From Cannabis sativa (lineage: Eukaryota > Streptophyta > Magnoliopsida > Rosales > Cannabaceae), in NCBI RefSeq assembly GCF_029168945.1, contig NC_083602.1, positions 69,088,600 through 69,152,599 of the forward strand: a DNA stretch of 64,000 bases. Direction: 5' to 3'. Below the pieces are notes generated by a model that was not told where the DNA came from, ran no database searches, and saw only the letters and a list, made by a program, of their open reading frames with translations. Below are positions 23,957 through 35,834 of the stretch, piece by piece (the stretch's first letter is position 1; each line of letters opens with the position of its first letter). Made by a program: the position numbers and the translations under genes.

Positions 23957-24828
23957 TCAGTTTATAAAGAAAATACCTTGTTTCTTTGCGAGATACTTAG
24001 GACATTGGGATTTCCAATGGCCTTTCTCATTGCAGTAGAAACATTTTCCTTTTTGTGTATTGCCAGAAGCTCCAGCATTTTTGTTCCTAGCTGCATTCGC
24101 AGCTTGAGCTCGCTTCTTGGCATTTTTCCACTTCTTCTTATGATGGGATTTGGAAGTAGAAGCAACAAGTGCTTCAGGATTACTTGTCTTATTACCATTT
24201 CTAAAATTCTGAGGTTTATTCCCTCTTTTCTTGAGACCTCCAATCAAATTTTCATATGTCTGAAGGTCATTGACTAAAGTATGAAAGTCCTGTTCCTTCT
24301 TATTCATGACATAATTTTATGTGTAGGGCAGAAAATGCGGAGTCGAGCTATTCAAGATGAGACTCACTTGAGTAGTCTGATCCATTTCAGCACCATGATT
24401 CTGGGCTTCTTGGAAATAACTAGCCATCTGGAGAAGGTGGTCACGCACATTCTGATGGGGTTCCATCCGTGCATTGATGAATTTCTTAGTCGCGTCGAAA
24501 CGAGACTGAATAGATGCCATACCGAATAGCTCGATTAATCGCGTCATGATTTCTGCCGGGTGACAGTGTTTGCAAACCTTGTTTTCAAGGTGTCAACCAT
24601 GCTGGAAAGCATGAAGTAACGAGCTTTATTGTTAGCATTATGCCAACGCTCAAACTTCTCTTTTACAGCTTTGGTTGCATTGTCACTTGGCTGCTCAGGG
24701 GACGGCTCAGTCAACACAAACGAGGCACTTTCACCTATGAGAGCAATATGAATGTTCTCTCTCCACTTTGGGAAGTTAGACCCATTTAGCTTATTTTCAG
24801 TTAAGAGTGACAACATGGGATTTGACAT
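23957..24828 (-). pseudogene. Copia-2 gag with CCHC zinc knuckle
   Basis: Starts MSNPMLSLLTENKLNGSNFPKW (ATG at 24828), with the N-x-x-x-W pattern of copia gag. It shifts frame near 24545, continuing RLIELFGMASIQSRFDATKKF, and again near 24310, where MNKKEQDFHTLVNDLQTYE begins. The end has the nucleocapsid knuckle CFYCNEKGHWKSQC (C-x2-C-x4-H-x4-C) followed by PKYLAKK and a stop at 23957. Summed length is about 285 codons, a full gag. It ends just past the knuckle instead of running into protease, so the element encodes gag only. Two frameshifts make this copy inactive. Confidence 0.8.
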
Positions 24829-24994
24829 TTCAATTCAGAATACTACAAGATAATACATAGATATCAGTTATGGTTTATCACAAAATCTTATTTAGAAATT
24901 ATCAGCATACAACAAGTAGGAATGACTAGAGAAAATACAAAAAAAAAATTCAATCCTAAATAATTTCCAAGGTTTTCAACAAACTGATATCAGT

Positions 24995-25129
24995 GTCCCG
25001 TTTAGGCGAGAGTCAAAGCTATCATTCATTGAATAGAGTTGTCAGCTCATCTAGAATAGCAAACCTTCTAGCAACCTTTTATTCGATCGAAAAGAGAATC
25101 CGACGTTGTCCCGTTTAGGCGAGAGTCAA
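24995..25129 (-). repeat. Duplicated 22-nt leader motif of Copia-2
   Basis: GTCCCGTTTAGGCGAGAG plus TCAA occurs at 24995-25016 and 25108-25129, 113 bp apart, about 170 nt upstream of the gag ATG. The same pair is in Copia-3 at 47056 and 47168. Confidence 0.8.
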
Positions 25130-28100
25130 GGTCATTCTTATTTCATGAGCTTCTACCATTGTTTCATATGTTTGTAAGTCTTATACAGTACACACCATTA
25201 GGGTGGTTAATACTAATATAAAACACTTACAAACATACTTATCTCTCGAGATTAAACGGCGCTAACTTGCTAATGAACGTTCCTCCATTAGGGAGGATTA
25301 CTCACTAAAACAATAGCTATGTAAAACCAACAATGGAGATCGAATATCTCAAGATAATAAAGCTCATTGTTTAAATTGTATTTTCTTCTATTATTTATTT
25401 ATTTTAAATCTATATATATTTATTAAATTTTAAATTTAGAATAGAATCTAAATAAAATTTAATTTAATATTTGTAAAATTAAACTTAGATGGTTAAGAAA
25501 TGAATTATTTCCATCTTAGTGTTAATTTTCCAACAAATATTAAGAAAATTACATAATTTAAGTTGTATTAATTTAAATTAATTTGCAACTCAAATTAAAA
25601 TTTTCTACAAATATATATATATTGTATTTCCAAAAATATACAATTTTCGAAATACATTTAAAATAAATCAAACTTTTCTTAGAAAAAATACCTCAAGCAA
25701 AAATATTATCTATCTAGATTTTCTTGACTAATTAATCCAATTTCTAATAATATATTTCAGTTCCTTTATTTTAAATTAATCATTAAATGAAAAGATCATT
25801 GATTTAAGTTGATTCAAAATTAATTAAAATAATTAATTTACAACTTCAATCTATCTTTCAAGATAAATTCAAAATCATCTTGCATAATTAAATGCTATTT
25901 TGAAAAATGATTAATAAAATAAATAAAATATATTATGAAAATTATTCAAATTTAAGTTGTTATGGAAATACCCAACTTAAAATAATTTTCTTATTTAATT
26001 AAATATCATGAAAATAATAATATCTAAGTATCATTATGAAAATCAACTTAGACATTTAATTTTCAATTTAATTAAATGTATTAAATTCAGGAAATAAATA
26101 ATTAAGTATAGAGAAGGCTTAATCATTAATTTCCAATTTAATACAAGGAAAAATATCCTTAATTGAATTGTACCAAAATTAATTATTAACCAATTAATTT
26201 CACAATCAATGATATTTTCCTAGATTAGAAATAATAATTAGTATGGAAATAACTATCTAGAAAATATCTCAATTCTACTAAGTATCTTTTCAAGATCTGG
26301 AAAATATCTGATTTAAGTTATTATAGAAAGAATCTATAATTTACAAACTTAAAATTTTCCAAACATCATTTAATTAAATATCAAAATTAGGTGGTGACTA
26401 CCTAATTTAAAGATATTCCCTTTTTTAAGTTTAAAACCAACTTAAAATAATATCTTCTAAGAATCTTCAATAACTAATTCCTAGAATTCTTCAGCTTAAT
26501 ATTATTATCAAAATATATTCAAATTTAAGTTAAAAAAAAATTAGTAAATACTAATTCATAACTTAAATAAGAATATTTAATGAAATAATAAAGTAAGTTT
26601 CAGAAAGAATCTAGTTAGTTAAAATTCTTTATTTAATTAAATACAAGAAAAATACAAATAGTTTATCTAGAAATGAAATTCATTAAACTATGTTTTTTCT
26701 TAAATTAATTTCAAAGAAATTAATTATGTTGCTATTCAATTTTATTAGGTTAAACTAATATAATTAACCTAGCACAGTTATCCAAATCAGGCAAATGGGC
26801 CTTCACAATTGGGGTTGTTCATGTGAGGGGGGGCTGGGTCCAGTATGTCGCACCCACTTCTAAGGCTCCCAACTCTCACACAAGGCCCAAAAGAGAGGAA
26901 TTTAACCTTAAAATGAACAACTGTTATTAATTGAATAGGCTCATTAACTAAATGAGCCTAAATAAAATCTATCAGGTTATGACATTTTATTTAGCAACAA
27001 CAACCTATATGTATCTATAATAGAAATTAAACATATAGGCTCACACAGGCACACAGATTTGGATGGATCCTATCATGTTACTAGGTCATACACAGATGAA
27101 AGAAGTTTGTAAAAATTACCTGTTACAAATTATCAACTTGATCTATCATCAATTGAACCATGGGTTAAAATCAGATCATTTGATCTGTCAACAAGTTAAC
27201 CCTGGCAATTTCGATCACGTAATAATAGGTTTTAGAAAAACTTACAAACAATCTAAAACACATACTCCTGCAACAAGGTTAGATCTGGATAGTTGGATGT
27301 AGGATTTATTTAATTTTAAATCTATATTTCGAAAAATAATATTAAAATTAAACCTACAATTTTGAAAAATTAGGTTTTGGGTAACCTAAATGTCATTTCA
27401 AAATAAATTGCTAACTTTCCTTTTAAATTTCATGTTATTTAATAAATTAAATAATAAAATAGAAAATGGTAAATACATACCCTTTTTCTTATTTTACAAT
27501 TTAGTTTAATTGAAAAATAACAAAATTTAAAAGTTAACAAAAATACCTTATTTCCTCTTTTAAAATTATCATGATTATTAGGATCTTATTTTAATTAAGG
27601 TCAAGTTACCAAAAAAAATAATATCTGACCTTAAAAAAAATAAAATAATCAAATTTTAAAGGAAATAAGAAAAAGGTAAGCAAAACTTGATTTTTCCCAT
27701 TTTCAAAATCAAATTGCACTAATATCTAAAATTAATTTTAAAAAATTAAAAATTAATTTATTTCTGATAATTAGATTTAAAATTTGAAAAACAAAAATCA
27801 ACATACAAAACTACACAAAAAATCGGAATTTAATTCCATGAAATAGCATGAAAAATCGAAGAAAACGAAGAAAATAGCAGGTGGTACGGACAGCATGCAA
27901 AGCATGCTGTCCGCGCGCGTGGGAGAGGAGCCACAGCCCAGAAATCTGGGCGCAAGCACCCCTGCGCATGATTTCCGCGCGCGTAGGGGAGGTGCTCACC
28001 ACCTAGGTTTTTCCCGATTTTCAAAAATTCATAACTAATTCAAATTAAATCGAAATCGAGTTCTGTAAAAAAGTAAATTGCTTAGGATTTTCCAAACTAT

Positions 28101-28248
28101 CCAATAAAAATAATTCCAGATACAGACAATCAATTATTTTTCCCAGAATTCACAAACATCAATCAAACATCAATATGACACAACATGAAACCATCCAAAT
28201 CACAAGCAAATCGTTTTAAGTCCAAATTTCTTGCAAGCAAATCAATTA
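25130..28248 (-). other. Long AT-rich leader of Copia-2
   Basis: About 3.1 kb without a credible reading frame between the motif pair and the PBS. A GC-richer block at about 26780-26900 and the sequence to about 27440 are nearly identical to 48020-48140 and onward in Copia-3. The open frame at 27063-27302 has no homologue I recognise and is part of this leader. Confidence 0.65.
27887..27913 (-). repeat. Leader hairpin of Copia-2
   Basis: CGGACAGCATGC, loop AAA, GCATGCTGTCCG: a perfect 12-bp stem in the genomic RNA about 340 nt downstream of the PBS. It sits in a GC-rich island within AT-rich leader. A palindromic GCATGC lies near the loop, as in dimerisation hairpins of other retroelements. 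The function is inferred. Confidence 0.7.
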
Positions 28249-28265
28249 CCATGGCTCTGGTGCCA
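28249..28265 (-). other. Copia-2 primer-binding site
   Basis: Minus strand TGGCACCAGAGCCATGG, two bases after the 5' LTR, close to the initiator-Met PBS form TGGTATCAGAGC used by many plant copias. Confidence 0.75.
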
Positions 28266-28267
28266 GT

Positions 28268-30217
28268 TGTTGGTGTTATATTTATCCAGGATCTTAGATC
28301 TATTTGCAAGTATGTTGATTTAACAACCTAATATTGAACTTCTAAAACGATGAACTAAACACATAAAAGTTAAGAATAACTTACAGTGATTGCAGCGGAA
28401 TTTATGTCTCCTTCCACTCAGATCTCTAACCCTTGATTCCTGTCTGTAGCAGAGTATAATCAAGATCTGAGCCCGAAAGTTCTTCAGTTGGATGTGATCC
28501 TTCATAGTCTTCCAAACTATGATGAGATGCTGAATGATGTGAGTGGGCACTTCTCTCTCACTAGGGAATTTCGAAATCTCTCTTTGTTTTTCTCTCTTAA
28601 TTTCGTGTGATACACTTTGCAAAGCAAAGTTTTCTCTAGCAAACATATGCTCATACAAAGAGAGGAGAGGGGCTGCTATAAATAGGAAAAGAGAAGACCA
28701 CAACTTTCCAAATAAACAGTTTCCTCTTTTACTGTGTAATAGAATAACTGCCTTATTTAGTGTGATTCACCACTTTCCTATTTAGGCTAGGCTTTGATTA
28801 GCAATTAAATGACAAATTAAATTGAAAAATAATAATTGGGAAAAGGCAATGATGTGGCCGGCCATGGTGTGAATGAGCCTCACATTGATTTTGCAGTTTC
28901 CTCAATTTTATTTCTATTTCTCCAAAAATGCCATTTTTCCAATTCTAATCATTTAAATGCCAAAACCAATTATTTAATAACTAAAATAGATTATTAAATA
29001 ATATTTCCATTTAAGATTAATTATTAATTCAGACATGCAAAGTCTCATAATTAATAATTAAACCTAGAAACCCTCTTATTTACGATTTCATCCCTAAACT
29101 GTGAGAATTCACAAATTAGACAAAGTCTAACTTTTAGAATTATAATTGATTAATCATAAATCAATTATAGAGTCCTACAAACAGTATAATCTCAACTAGA
29201 ATGGGGACCATGGATCTATATTCTGAGCTTCCAATAAGTTGAACCGATTTACCAAGTAAATCCCTAACTTATTAATTCCTCGTTGAATCCACTCTTAGAA
29301 CTTGGAATTGCACTCTCAGACTTATATAGAGCATATCATATGTTTCACGATATCAATATGCTATCTCATTTAACCATTGTTATAATCTTAATGTGATTTA
29401 GAGATCCTCTATATAGATGATTTACATCGAGACGGGACCAATTTACCGTTTACACCCCTCAATGTATTTTGCCCATTTGAACACTTAGTTACCTGTAAAT
29501 GATGTTTTAGTGATCTAATATATAGTCACTGAAACAAGAGCTCATCCATTTACTTCTATTTAACTAAGCTCAAAAGGAATCATCACTTTACTTCTATACA
29601 CCAGTAGAAGCTATAGATTTCCATATTTATGTTTAGCACTCCCTATTCAGTTATGCTATCATGTTCCCAAAATATATGTATTATCCTGACTCAAAGCAGG
29701 CTTTAACTAATAAATCAAAGAACAAGAATAACACTCCTGAGATTGAGCCTAAGCATATCAGGATTTAGATTCTCTTAATCTAAGATCAACTTCTGACATT
29801 GACTTGGAAAGATACAACGGTAAGTTTACAATATCTTTAACCAAGTTCAATATCGGTCAAGTCCAATGCATACTCCATGCATTCGAAACCAGTATACTTT
29901 GCCAATGTTCTGGAAAGAACATAACACTTACTCCAAGTGTAAGTATACTTCATCGCTGATTATCACATCAGTGTAAATCCAAAACACTGATGAACAGGGA
30001 CCAAATCTTTTGAATCATATAATCACAATCACATTCCACTGTATTGACGATACTGTAATTGTGAATAACTATATGTTCTGGATTTAACTAATTTTGTGCA
30101 CATATCAAGTATATGTATTAAACCATAAACATGTAACATACATGTAAACATACTTCACTTCCAAATTGATAACTAATCAGATTGTAATGAGTTTTATTTA
30201 GGGCATAAAAACCAACA
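28268..30217 (-). repeat. Copia-2 5' LTR
   Basis: 1,950 bp, collinear with 20232-22181 without net length change, about 99% identical by eye. Confidence 0.93.
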
Positions 30218-30222
30218 AATGC

Positions 30223-30634
30223 ATGGTCAAATCCCTAGGTGCTGTAGGGTTTTTATGTGGAATGTCCTTATTGCCTTTTGATTGACGTGACTCTTCACAG
30301 TGTAGCCGTCGCTAGACTTAAATGATCATTACTGTGGCACTACTGGTTGGAGGTTGTGCCTTTTGACTTTATTGCGTGTAGCAGTCCCAACACGCTTCCT
30401 CTCATGCGGCATTTAATGCGACTTGATTGCTCAGGATGAAACCTGACACCTCGCGGAGATGCCTTAGCATTATGCGAGCTTCCGGGAGCACCTTGAGCTC
30501 CATGTGCCTTCTCCGGGACCTATGTTCGGGACGTTACCTTATGGCATAAAAGACTTAGCAAACAATGTGAATTGCTTGACCCACGTGTCCCTGTCCGGTT
30601 GGTCCACATATATTGGGCAAAATTAGGGGCAACA
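30223..30634 (-). repeat. Gypsy 5' LTR, outer part
   Basis: Resumes at ATGGTCAAATCC and ends GGGGCAACA, followed by the GCTGT duplication. Confidence 0.92.
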
Positions 30635-30639
30635 GCTGT

Positions 30640-30691
30640 CATAACAACCTTCCTAACCAACTAAAGCCACTTAACTAACTCTATCTTGATA
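30640..30691 (-). repeat. Copia-1 3' LTR, inner part
   Basis: 52 bp from CATAACAACC to CTATCTTGATA, identical to 39098-39149. It ends where the polypurine tract begins. Confidence 0.9.
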
Positions 30692-30703
30692 CTCCCCCTC
30701 AAG
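30692..30703 (-). other. Copia-1 polypurine tract
   Basis: CTTGAGGGGGAG on the minus strand, directly beside the LTR end TATCAAG. Confidence 0.8.
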
Positions 30704-31241
30704 ATGGATGGTATATATTTACCAATCCCATCTTGCCTTTTAACACCTTGAATTGATTAGGAAGTAGTGCCTTCGTTAGAATGTCTGCCACTTGTTCTTT
30801 TGAGGAAACATGATCTGTCTTGACAATTCCTAGCTGAACTTTCTCTCTTACTAAGTGGCAATCGATCTCAATATGTTTCGTTCTCTCATGGAAAACTGGA
30901 TTAGCTGCAATATGTTGTGCTGCCTTGTTATCACAATACATAATGGTTGGTCCTTTGTGTTCAATCCTCAACTCTTTAAGCAATGAAAGCAACCAAACCA
31001 ATTCATTTGTAGTGTTAGTCGTAGCTCTATATTCAGCCTCTGCAGAAGACCTTGAAACGGTTTGTTGTTTTTTACTTTTCCAAGATATGATTGAGCTTCC
31101 AAGGAAAATGCAAAAACCACTTGTAGATCTCCTAGTATCAACACAAGCAGCCCAATCTGCATCAGTATATGCTCTCAGTTGAATCTCGGATGCAGCAGAG
31201 AGGAAAATTCCTTGTCCAGGAGTAGATTTTACATATTGCAA
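30699..31241 (-). pseudogene. Copia-1 RNase H
   Basis: About 180 codons with [46 protein letters not shown] and [12 protein letters not shown], the copia RNase H signature with catalytic D, E and D. It ends ADILTKALL and a stop next to the polypurine tract, the normal end of the polyprotein. It overlaps the RT frame by 13 bases in another phase, so a frameshift near 31235 separates it from RT. RNase H removes the RNA strand after minus-strand synthesis. Confidence 0.88.
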
Positions 31242-32410
31242 ATCCTTTGAGCAGCTTGTAGATGTTTGGCTTTAGGTAAGGCAAGGAACTGACTTAGCTT
31301 ATTAACTGAATAAGCTAGGTCTGGTCTAGTGATCACCAAGTATTGCAGCTTGCCAATTATCCTCCTATATAGTGTAGAGTCGGCTAGTTTATCAGTAAGT
31401 TTGTCATTCTCGATTTGTGACAGCTTCAAGTTTGTTTCCATAGGTGTATCTACTGGTTTGCTTCCAAGGTAGCCAAGGTCTTCTAGTAATTGAAGAGCAT
31501 AAGCTCTTTGAGAAATGAAGATGCCTCTGTTAGACCTTGGTACTTCAAGACCAAGGAAGTATTTAAGATCCCCAAGATCTTTAAGCTTAAACCTGCTATG
31601 CAAACTAGTTTTTAGCTTGTTCAGTTCAGTGAGGTTATTGCTTGCAACAATAACATCATCAACATAAAGCAATAGAATAATGAAGCTTGTTGAAGAGTGT
31701 CTCATAAACATGGAGTGATCTGTTGCAGAATGTGAGAACCCCTCTTCCAACAATGCAATAGAAAACTTTTCAAACCACTGCCTAGATGCTTGCTTCAATC
31801 CATATAGTGATTTCTTAAGTTTGCATACTGCATTTTGTGGTAATGGTGTCTCCCCCTTATGACAATACCCTAGAGGTAGAGTCATATAAACATCCTCATG
31901 CAAATCTCCATGGAGAAAAGCATTGTTCACATCAAGTTGATGTAAGAACCAACCTTTAATGGCAGCAAGGGCTAAAACCAACTTTACTGTGACGAGCTTG
32001 GCAACAGGAGCAAAGGTGTCAAAATAATCTACCCCCTCTTGTTGGCTATATCCTTTAGTAGCAAGCCTAGCCTTGTGCCTTTCAACAGATCCATCAGCAT
32101 TCAGCTTTTCTTTATAAACCCATTTGCATCCTATAACATGCTGCCCTTGGGGAAGAGGAACTACAACCCAAGTGTCATTTTTCTCCAAAGCTTCAATCTC
32201 AGAATCCATAGCTTTGTCCCAAACTGGGATACATTTTGCTTGTTGGAAAGAAGTAGGTTCTTGAATGGTGGAAATAGCAAAAGCCATGGATCTGAACTTG
32301 GGAGAGAGCTTGGAATAATCAAGCACCTGGTGCAAAGGATATGCAGTGACTGGCATATTGTCCTGAGAAGTAACATAAAGATTGTTAGGACAAAAAACAG
32401 TGATAATCAT
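31229..32410 (-). pseudogene. Copia-1 reverse transcriptase
   Basis: Begins after an in-frame TGA at 32411-32413 that ends the integrase part. The RT domain runs from WVVVPLPQGQHVIGCKWVYK through RHKARLATKGYSQQEGVDYFDTF, HQLDVNNAFLHGDL, KSLYGLKQASRQW, the catalytic LLLYVDDVIVASNN and DLGDLKYFLGLEV, to SKPVDTPM and the connection to RNase H. It is a full-length copia RT with all core motifs. Defects are the stop before it and the frameshift after it. Confidence 0.9.
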
Positions 32411-33277
32411 TCAAATAGGATGGCCTTGTTGTGTGTCTAATAGATCTGTTGGGAGGCAAAGAAAAACAGGAGAACTGGTGTGTTGAGAAGAGTTCTGTGA
32501 TGCAGAACTTGCACCAGAAGGTGAAAAATGAGAAGGGACATCAGGTACAGTAGCTGATTCAGGCAAAGAAAAGAAATTCTGATATTCAATGGGCAGAGAG
32601 CTTGAATAAACAAAAGGGAAAATAGTTTCATGAAAAGTGACATCCCTAGAATGAAATATTCTATTTGTGCTAAGGTCTAAAAGCTTGTAAGCTTTCATAC
32701 CAATCGGGTATCCCAAGAAAACACAAGGGACAACTCTAGGAGAAAACTTAGACATAGAGTTAAGCAATGTGGAAGCATAGGCAAGGCAACCAAAAGCTTT
32801 CAAGTGTTCATAAGCTGGTTTGATGGAGTTTATAACTTCAAAGGGAGTTCTAAATTTGAGATTGGGTGTAGGAGTTCTATTGATCAAATAGGCAGCTGTA
32901 CCTACACAATGATCCCAATAAGCAAGAGGAACATAAGATTGAAAGAGCAAGGCCCTAGCAACATTAAGAAGGTGTTGGTGTTTCCTCTCTACTACTGAGT
33001 TTTGTTGGGGTCTTTGGACATAAGAGTGGTAGTGAATAATATCTAAGGAGCTAAACAATTCAGAGAATTGTAGCTCTTTAGCATTGTCAGATCTAACACC
33101 CTTAATTTGAACACCATATTGAGTCTTAATAAGCTGCAGAAATCTAGGTATAACTGTTTGAGCTTCAGATTTGGCTTTGATGAAACTAACCCGAGTGTAC
33201 CTAGAGTTGTCATCAACAATGGTGATAAAATACCTACAACCAGCAAGAGTAGGTGTATTGAAAGGCCCCCATATATC
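32411..33277 (-). pseudogene. Copia-1 integrase core and C-terminus
   Basis: Read from the edge of the solo LTR: DIWGPF (the first Asp is re-formed in the duplicated target), YFITIVDDNSRYTRV, the second Asp in GVRSDNAKEL, and the Glu in PQQNSVVERKHQHLLN. Then the usual copia tail: YWDHCVGTAAYLINRTPT, FEVINSIKPAYEHLKAFGCLAY and CVFLGYPIGMKAYKLLDL. The D-D-E set is complete but the gene is cut by the LTR insertion at 33278. The stop at 32411 is an internal TGA. Confidence 0.88.
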
Positions 33278-35168
33278 TGTTGGATATTATTTTACTAGGA
33301 TCTTAGATCTACTCACAAGTATGTTGATTAACACCCTAAATATGAACTTTCTAAAACGATGAAATAAACACATATAAAGTTTAGGAAACCTTACATTGGG
33401 TGCAACGAAATATAATGACTCCTTCCGTTCAGATATCTAGCCCTTGATTCCTTTCTGTAGCAGAGCATTATCAATATCTGAACCTGGATCTCTTTCTCTG
33501 ATTCTTTAGTGCTGAAACTCCTTGCTGAAAGTCTTTCTTCACGATCTTCCTCACTATGATTGAGGTATCACTTGCTGTGTGTGGGCACTACTCTAACACT
33601 AAGTATTTCGAAATCTCAAGGAGGAAGAGAGAGAGGGAGTGGGCGGCCAGATAGGGAGAGAGAAGGCTCAGGTTTTTCTCTGAAGGAAAAAGTAGAAAAT
33701 TTAAGTGTATATTTCCTGAAGCCTTCACTATCTATTTATAGCATTCCACTAGGGTTAGGTTTGAATTATTTGGCATTAAAATAATGAAAATATCAGAGGT
33801 AAAACCCTACAAAAGTGGCCGGCCATGCAATGTGGATTTGGGCCTCACTTTTTGCAATTTTGCAGTTTTATCTTTTCTGCATATGATTTTCTCAAAAACG
33901 CCAATTTTCTAATTCAACCATTTAAATGCCAATTCTAACTATTTAATAACTATAAATAATTATTAAATAATATTGTCATTTATCATATTTATTAATTGAA
34001 CCATACAAAGTATCATAATAAACAAATATGCCCCTAAAACTCTTTCTTTACAATTTCGCCCTTACTTAGTGAAAAATTCACAAATAGACATAGTCTAATT
34101 TGAGAATTATAATTGATTAATCAAAACCAATTATATGAGTCTTACAAGCAATATTATCTCAACTAGTGGGGGGACCATGGGTCTATATAACCGAGCTTCC
34201 AATAAGCAGATCAAGAATTTATAACCTAAATTCACTGACTTATTAATTCTTCGTTGAATCCACGCATAAAACTTAGAATTGCACTCTCAGTATATAGAAT
34301 GCTCTATATGTTCCACCATATAGACACATCATTAGTTATCCATTGTTATAATCCTAATTTGATCAATGATCCTCTATATGAATGATCTACACTGTAAAGG
34401 GATTAGATTACCGTTACACCCTACAATGTATTTAATCCTTAAAACACTTAACCCCGTATAAATGATATTTCAGCTTATGTGAAATGAGATCTCCACCATT
34501 TATTTTCGTTTGGTCAAGCTCGAAGGAGATCATCCTTTACTTACTATTTGCCAGATAGAAGCTATAGATTCCATGTTTATGTTAGCGCTCCCACTCAATT
34601 GCACTACCGTGTTCCCAAAATGTACGTATCACCCTGACCTAAAAGTAGGCTTAACTAACAAATCAAAGAACACGAATAGCCTCTTGAGATTGAGCCTAAT
34701 CATAACAGGATTAAGATCATTTGATCTAGGATCAACTAGGCGATATTGACTTGAATAGATATTACGGTAAGTTTAATAAATCTAAGTCAAAGTTCAATAT
34801 CGGTCCCTTCCGATGCATACTCCATGCATCCAACCTGAGCTTTACTTTAACCAATGTTCTGGAAAGAACATAGCATTTCTCCAAATGCAAGTAAACTCTT
34901 GTTGTAGATTATCATATCAGTAAAACCCTGTGTTTGATAAATCTAGGAAACTGTATTCACATAGTCATTTTACTTTCCAATGTGTTGATAACACAATAAA
35001 CAAGATCAAGTATGTGAAAAGGGTTTCAGATGAATTCATACATTATGTACATATAATCATGGAATAAATCATGTGAACCATGCAACATTAAATGTTATTT
35101 ACGATCTATATTAATAAGTAAATCTAATTATATTGAAATGAGTTTTATTTAGGGCATAAAACCCAACA
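33278..35168 (-). mobile_element. Solo LTR (1,891 bp) in the Copia-1 integrase
   Basis: TGTTGGATATT...AAACCCAACA with ATATC duplicated (33273-33277 and 35169-35173). Removing it and one duplication joins LIHIDI to WGPF in frame. It belongs to the same LTR family as 36895-38791 and is related to the Copia-2 and Copia-3 LTRs (shared AGGATCTTAGATCTACTC-like start and GGGCATAAAACCC end). No internal sequence remains. Confidence 0.92.
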
Positions 35169-35173
35169 ATATC

Positions 35174-35501
35174 TATATGGATTAGATCAAAAATGTGAGC
35201 AGCAATGTTATGGTGAGAAACAAAAGGAAGCCTTTTTTGCTTAGCATAATGGCACACAGAGAAGCGAAAATTATGAGACAAATCACTGTAGAATCTTAAA
35301 GTTTTATTCATGGAATGATTTTTGATACAAGCAGGGTGGCCCATTCTATAGTGCCAAACAGTTTGCTCACTTATTCTAGAATCATAAAGAGAAAGCAAAT
35401 GGTACACTGTTTTTAGAATCAGAATGCAAGTAATAAAGCTTTCCAATCTTTTCACCCATCCCAATCATTTGCCTCTTGGTACTGTCCTGAATATCTCAAT
35501 T
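35174..35501 (-). pseudogene. Copia-1 integrase N-terminal (GAG-pre-integrase) segment
   Basis: WHYRMGHPACIKNHSMN supplies the histidines, but SVCHYAKQKRLPF keeps only one of the two zinc-binding cysteines (family C-x2-C). The frame then runs through FDLIHIDI to the solo LTR edge. At the other end, stop codons near 35499 break the link to the protease. Confidence 0.75.
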
Positions 35502-35834
35502 TTAGTCATGAAATAGAAAAGAGTAAACATCATTATCTGTTAGAGTAGATACAGACAATAAATTGTGCTGAAAAGTGGGAACATACAATACATTGTACAA
35601 AGGCAGATTTGGAAAAACATTCACAGTTCCAATACCTTCAACTCTAGCATTACCACCACGTGGTAGTTTAACATGAGTGACTAAATTGTCAATGTGAATA
35701 TCATGAAACAAATTTTTGTCAAAGCAAACATGGTGCGTAGCACCAATATCAATAATCCACTTAGACTTAGAAAGAAATAGATTCTCACCAGAAAAATGAG
35801 AAACCAGAGGTGCTTCCTTTGAGGGAGTGGGAGA
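35502..35834 (-). pseudogene. Copia-1 protease
   Basis: KWIIDIGATHHVCF shows the retroviral-type aspartic protease active site with Ile where the family has Ser or Thr (D-S/T-G). LPRGGNARVEGIGTVN and LYNVLYVPTFQHNLLSVSTL follow, the typical end of copia protease. An in-frame TAG separates it from gag at 35835. Confidence 0.75.

Larger units (their letters stand above)
20232..30217 (-). mobile_element. Copia-2: pol-less, non-autonomous copia element nested in the gypsy LTR
   Basis: Two 1,950-bp LTRs (TGTTGG...CCAACA) flank a 6,086-bp interior. The flanks AATAC (20227-20231) and AATGC (30218-30222) are the target duplication with one change; the sister gypsy LTR reads AATGC. On the minus strand the order is 5' LTR (right), PBS, a leader of about 3.4 kb, a short gag, about 1.8 kb with no intact coding, polypurine tract, 3' LTR. 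Integrase, RT and RNase H reading frames are absent. LTRs differ at about 18 of 1,950 sites by eye, making it the youngest layer of the nested stack. Copia-3 (41355-51444) has matching leader blocks, PBS and polypurine tract, and is the obvious type of helper. Confidence 0.92.
8453..30634 (-). mobile_element. Ty3/gypsy element of the Tat type with an antisense gene, nested in the Copia-1 LTR
   Basis: The element starts TGTTGACC and ends GGGGCAACA, with GCTGT duplicated on both sides (8448-8452 and 30635-30639). The intact Copia-1 LTR at 38928-39149 shows the empty site. LTRs are about 780 bp; without the nested Copia-2 the element is about 12.2 kb. Minus-strand order is 5' LTR (right), PBS, gag, PR, RT, RNase H, a second RNase H (aRNH), integrase, polypurine tract, 3' LTR (left). 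The second RNase H and an extra gene in antisense between pol and the 3' LTR are hallmarks of the plant Tat clade (Retand, Grande and Ogre relatives). LTRs differ at about 13 of 780 positions by eye. Coding regions carry stops and frameshifts, so it is not autonomous now. Confidence 0.92.

Noticed and set aside
24995..25129. Repeated 22-nt motif as a CRISPR-like array
   Set aside because: Only two copies, no spacer regularity, no cas genes, and inside a plant retrotransposon leader.
27811..28024. 63-64-codon frames in the Copia-2 leader and the similar pair at 49044-49311
   Set aside because: They overlap the GC-rich hairpin island; the two copies are not conserved as protein.
20284..28785. 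Duplicate 127- and 80-codon frames in two places
   Set aside because: They are the same stretch of the two Copia-2 LTRs; no gene.
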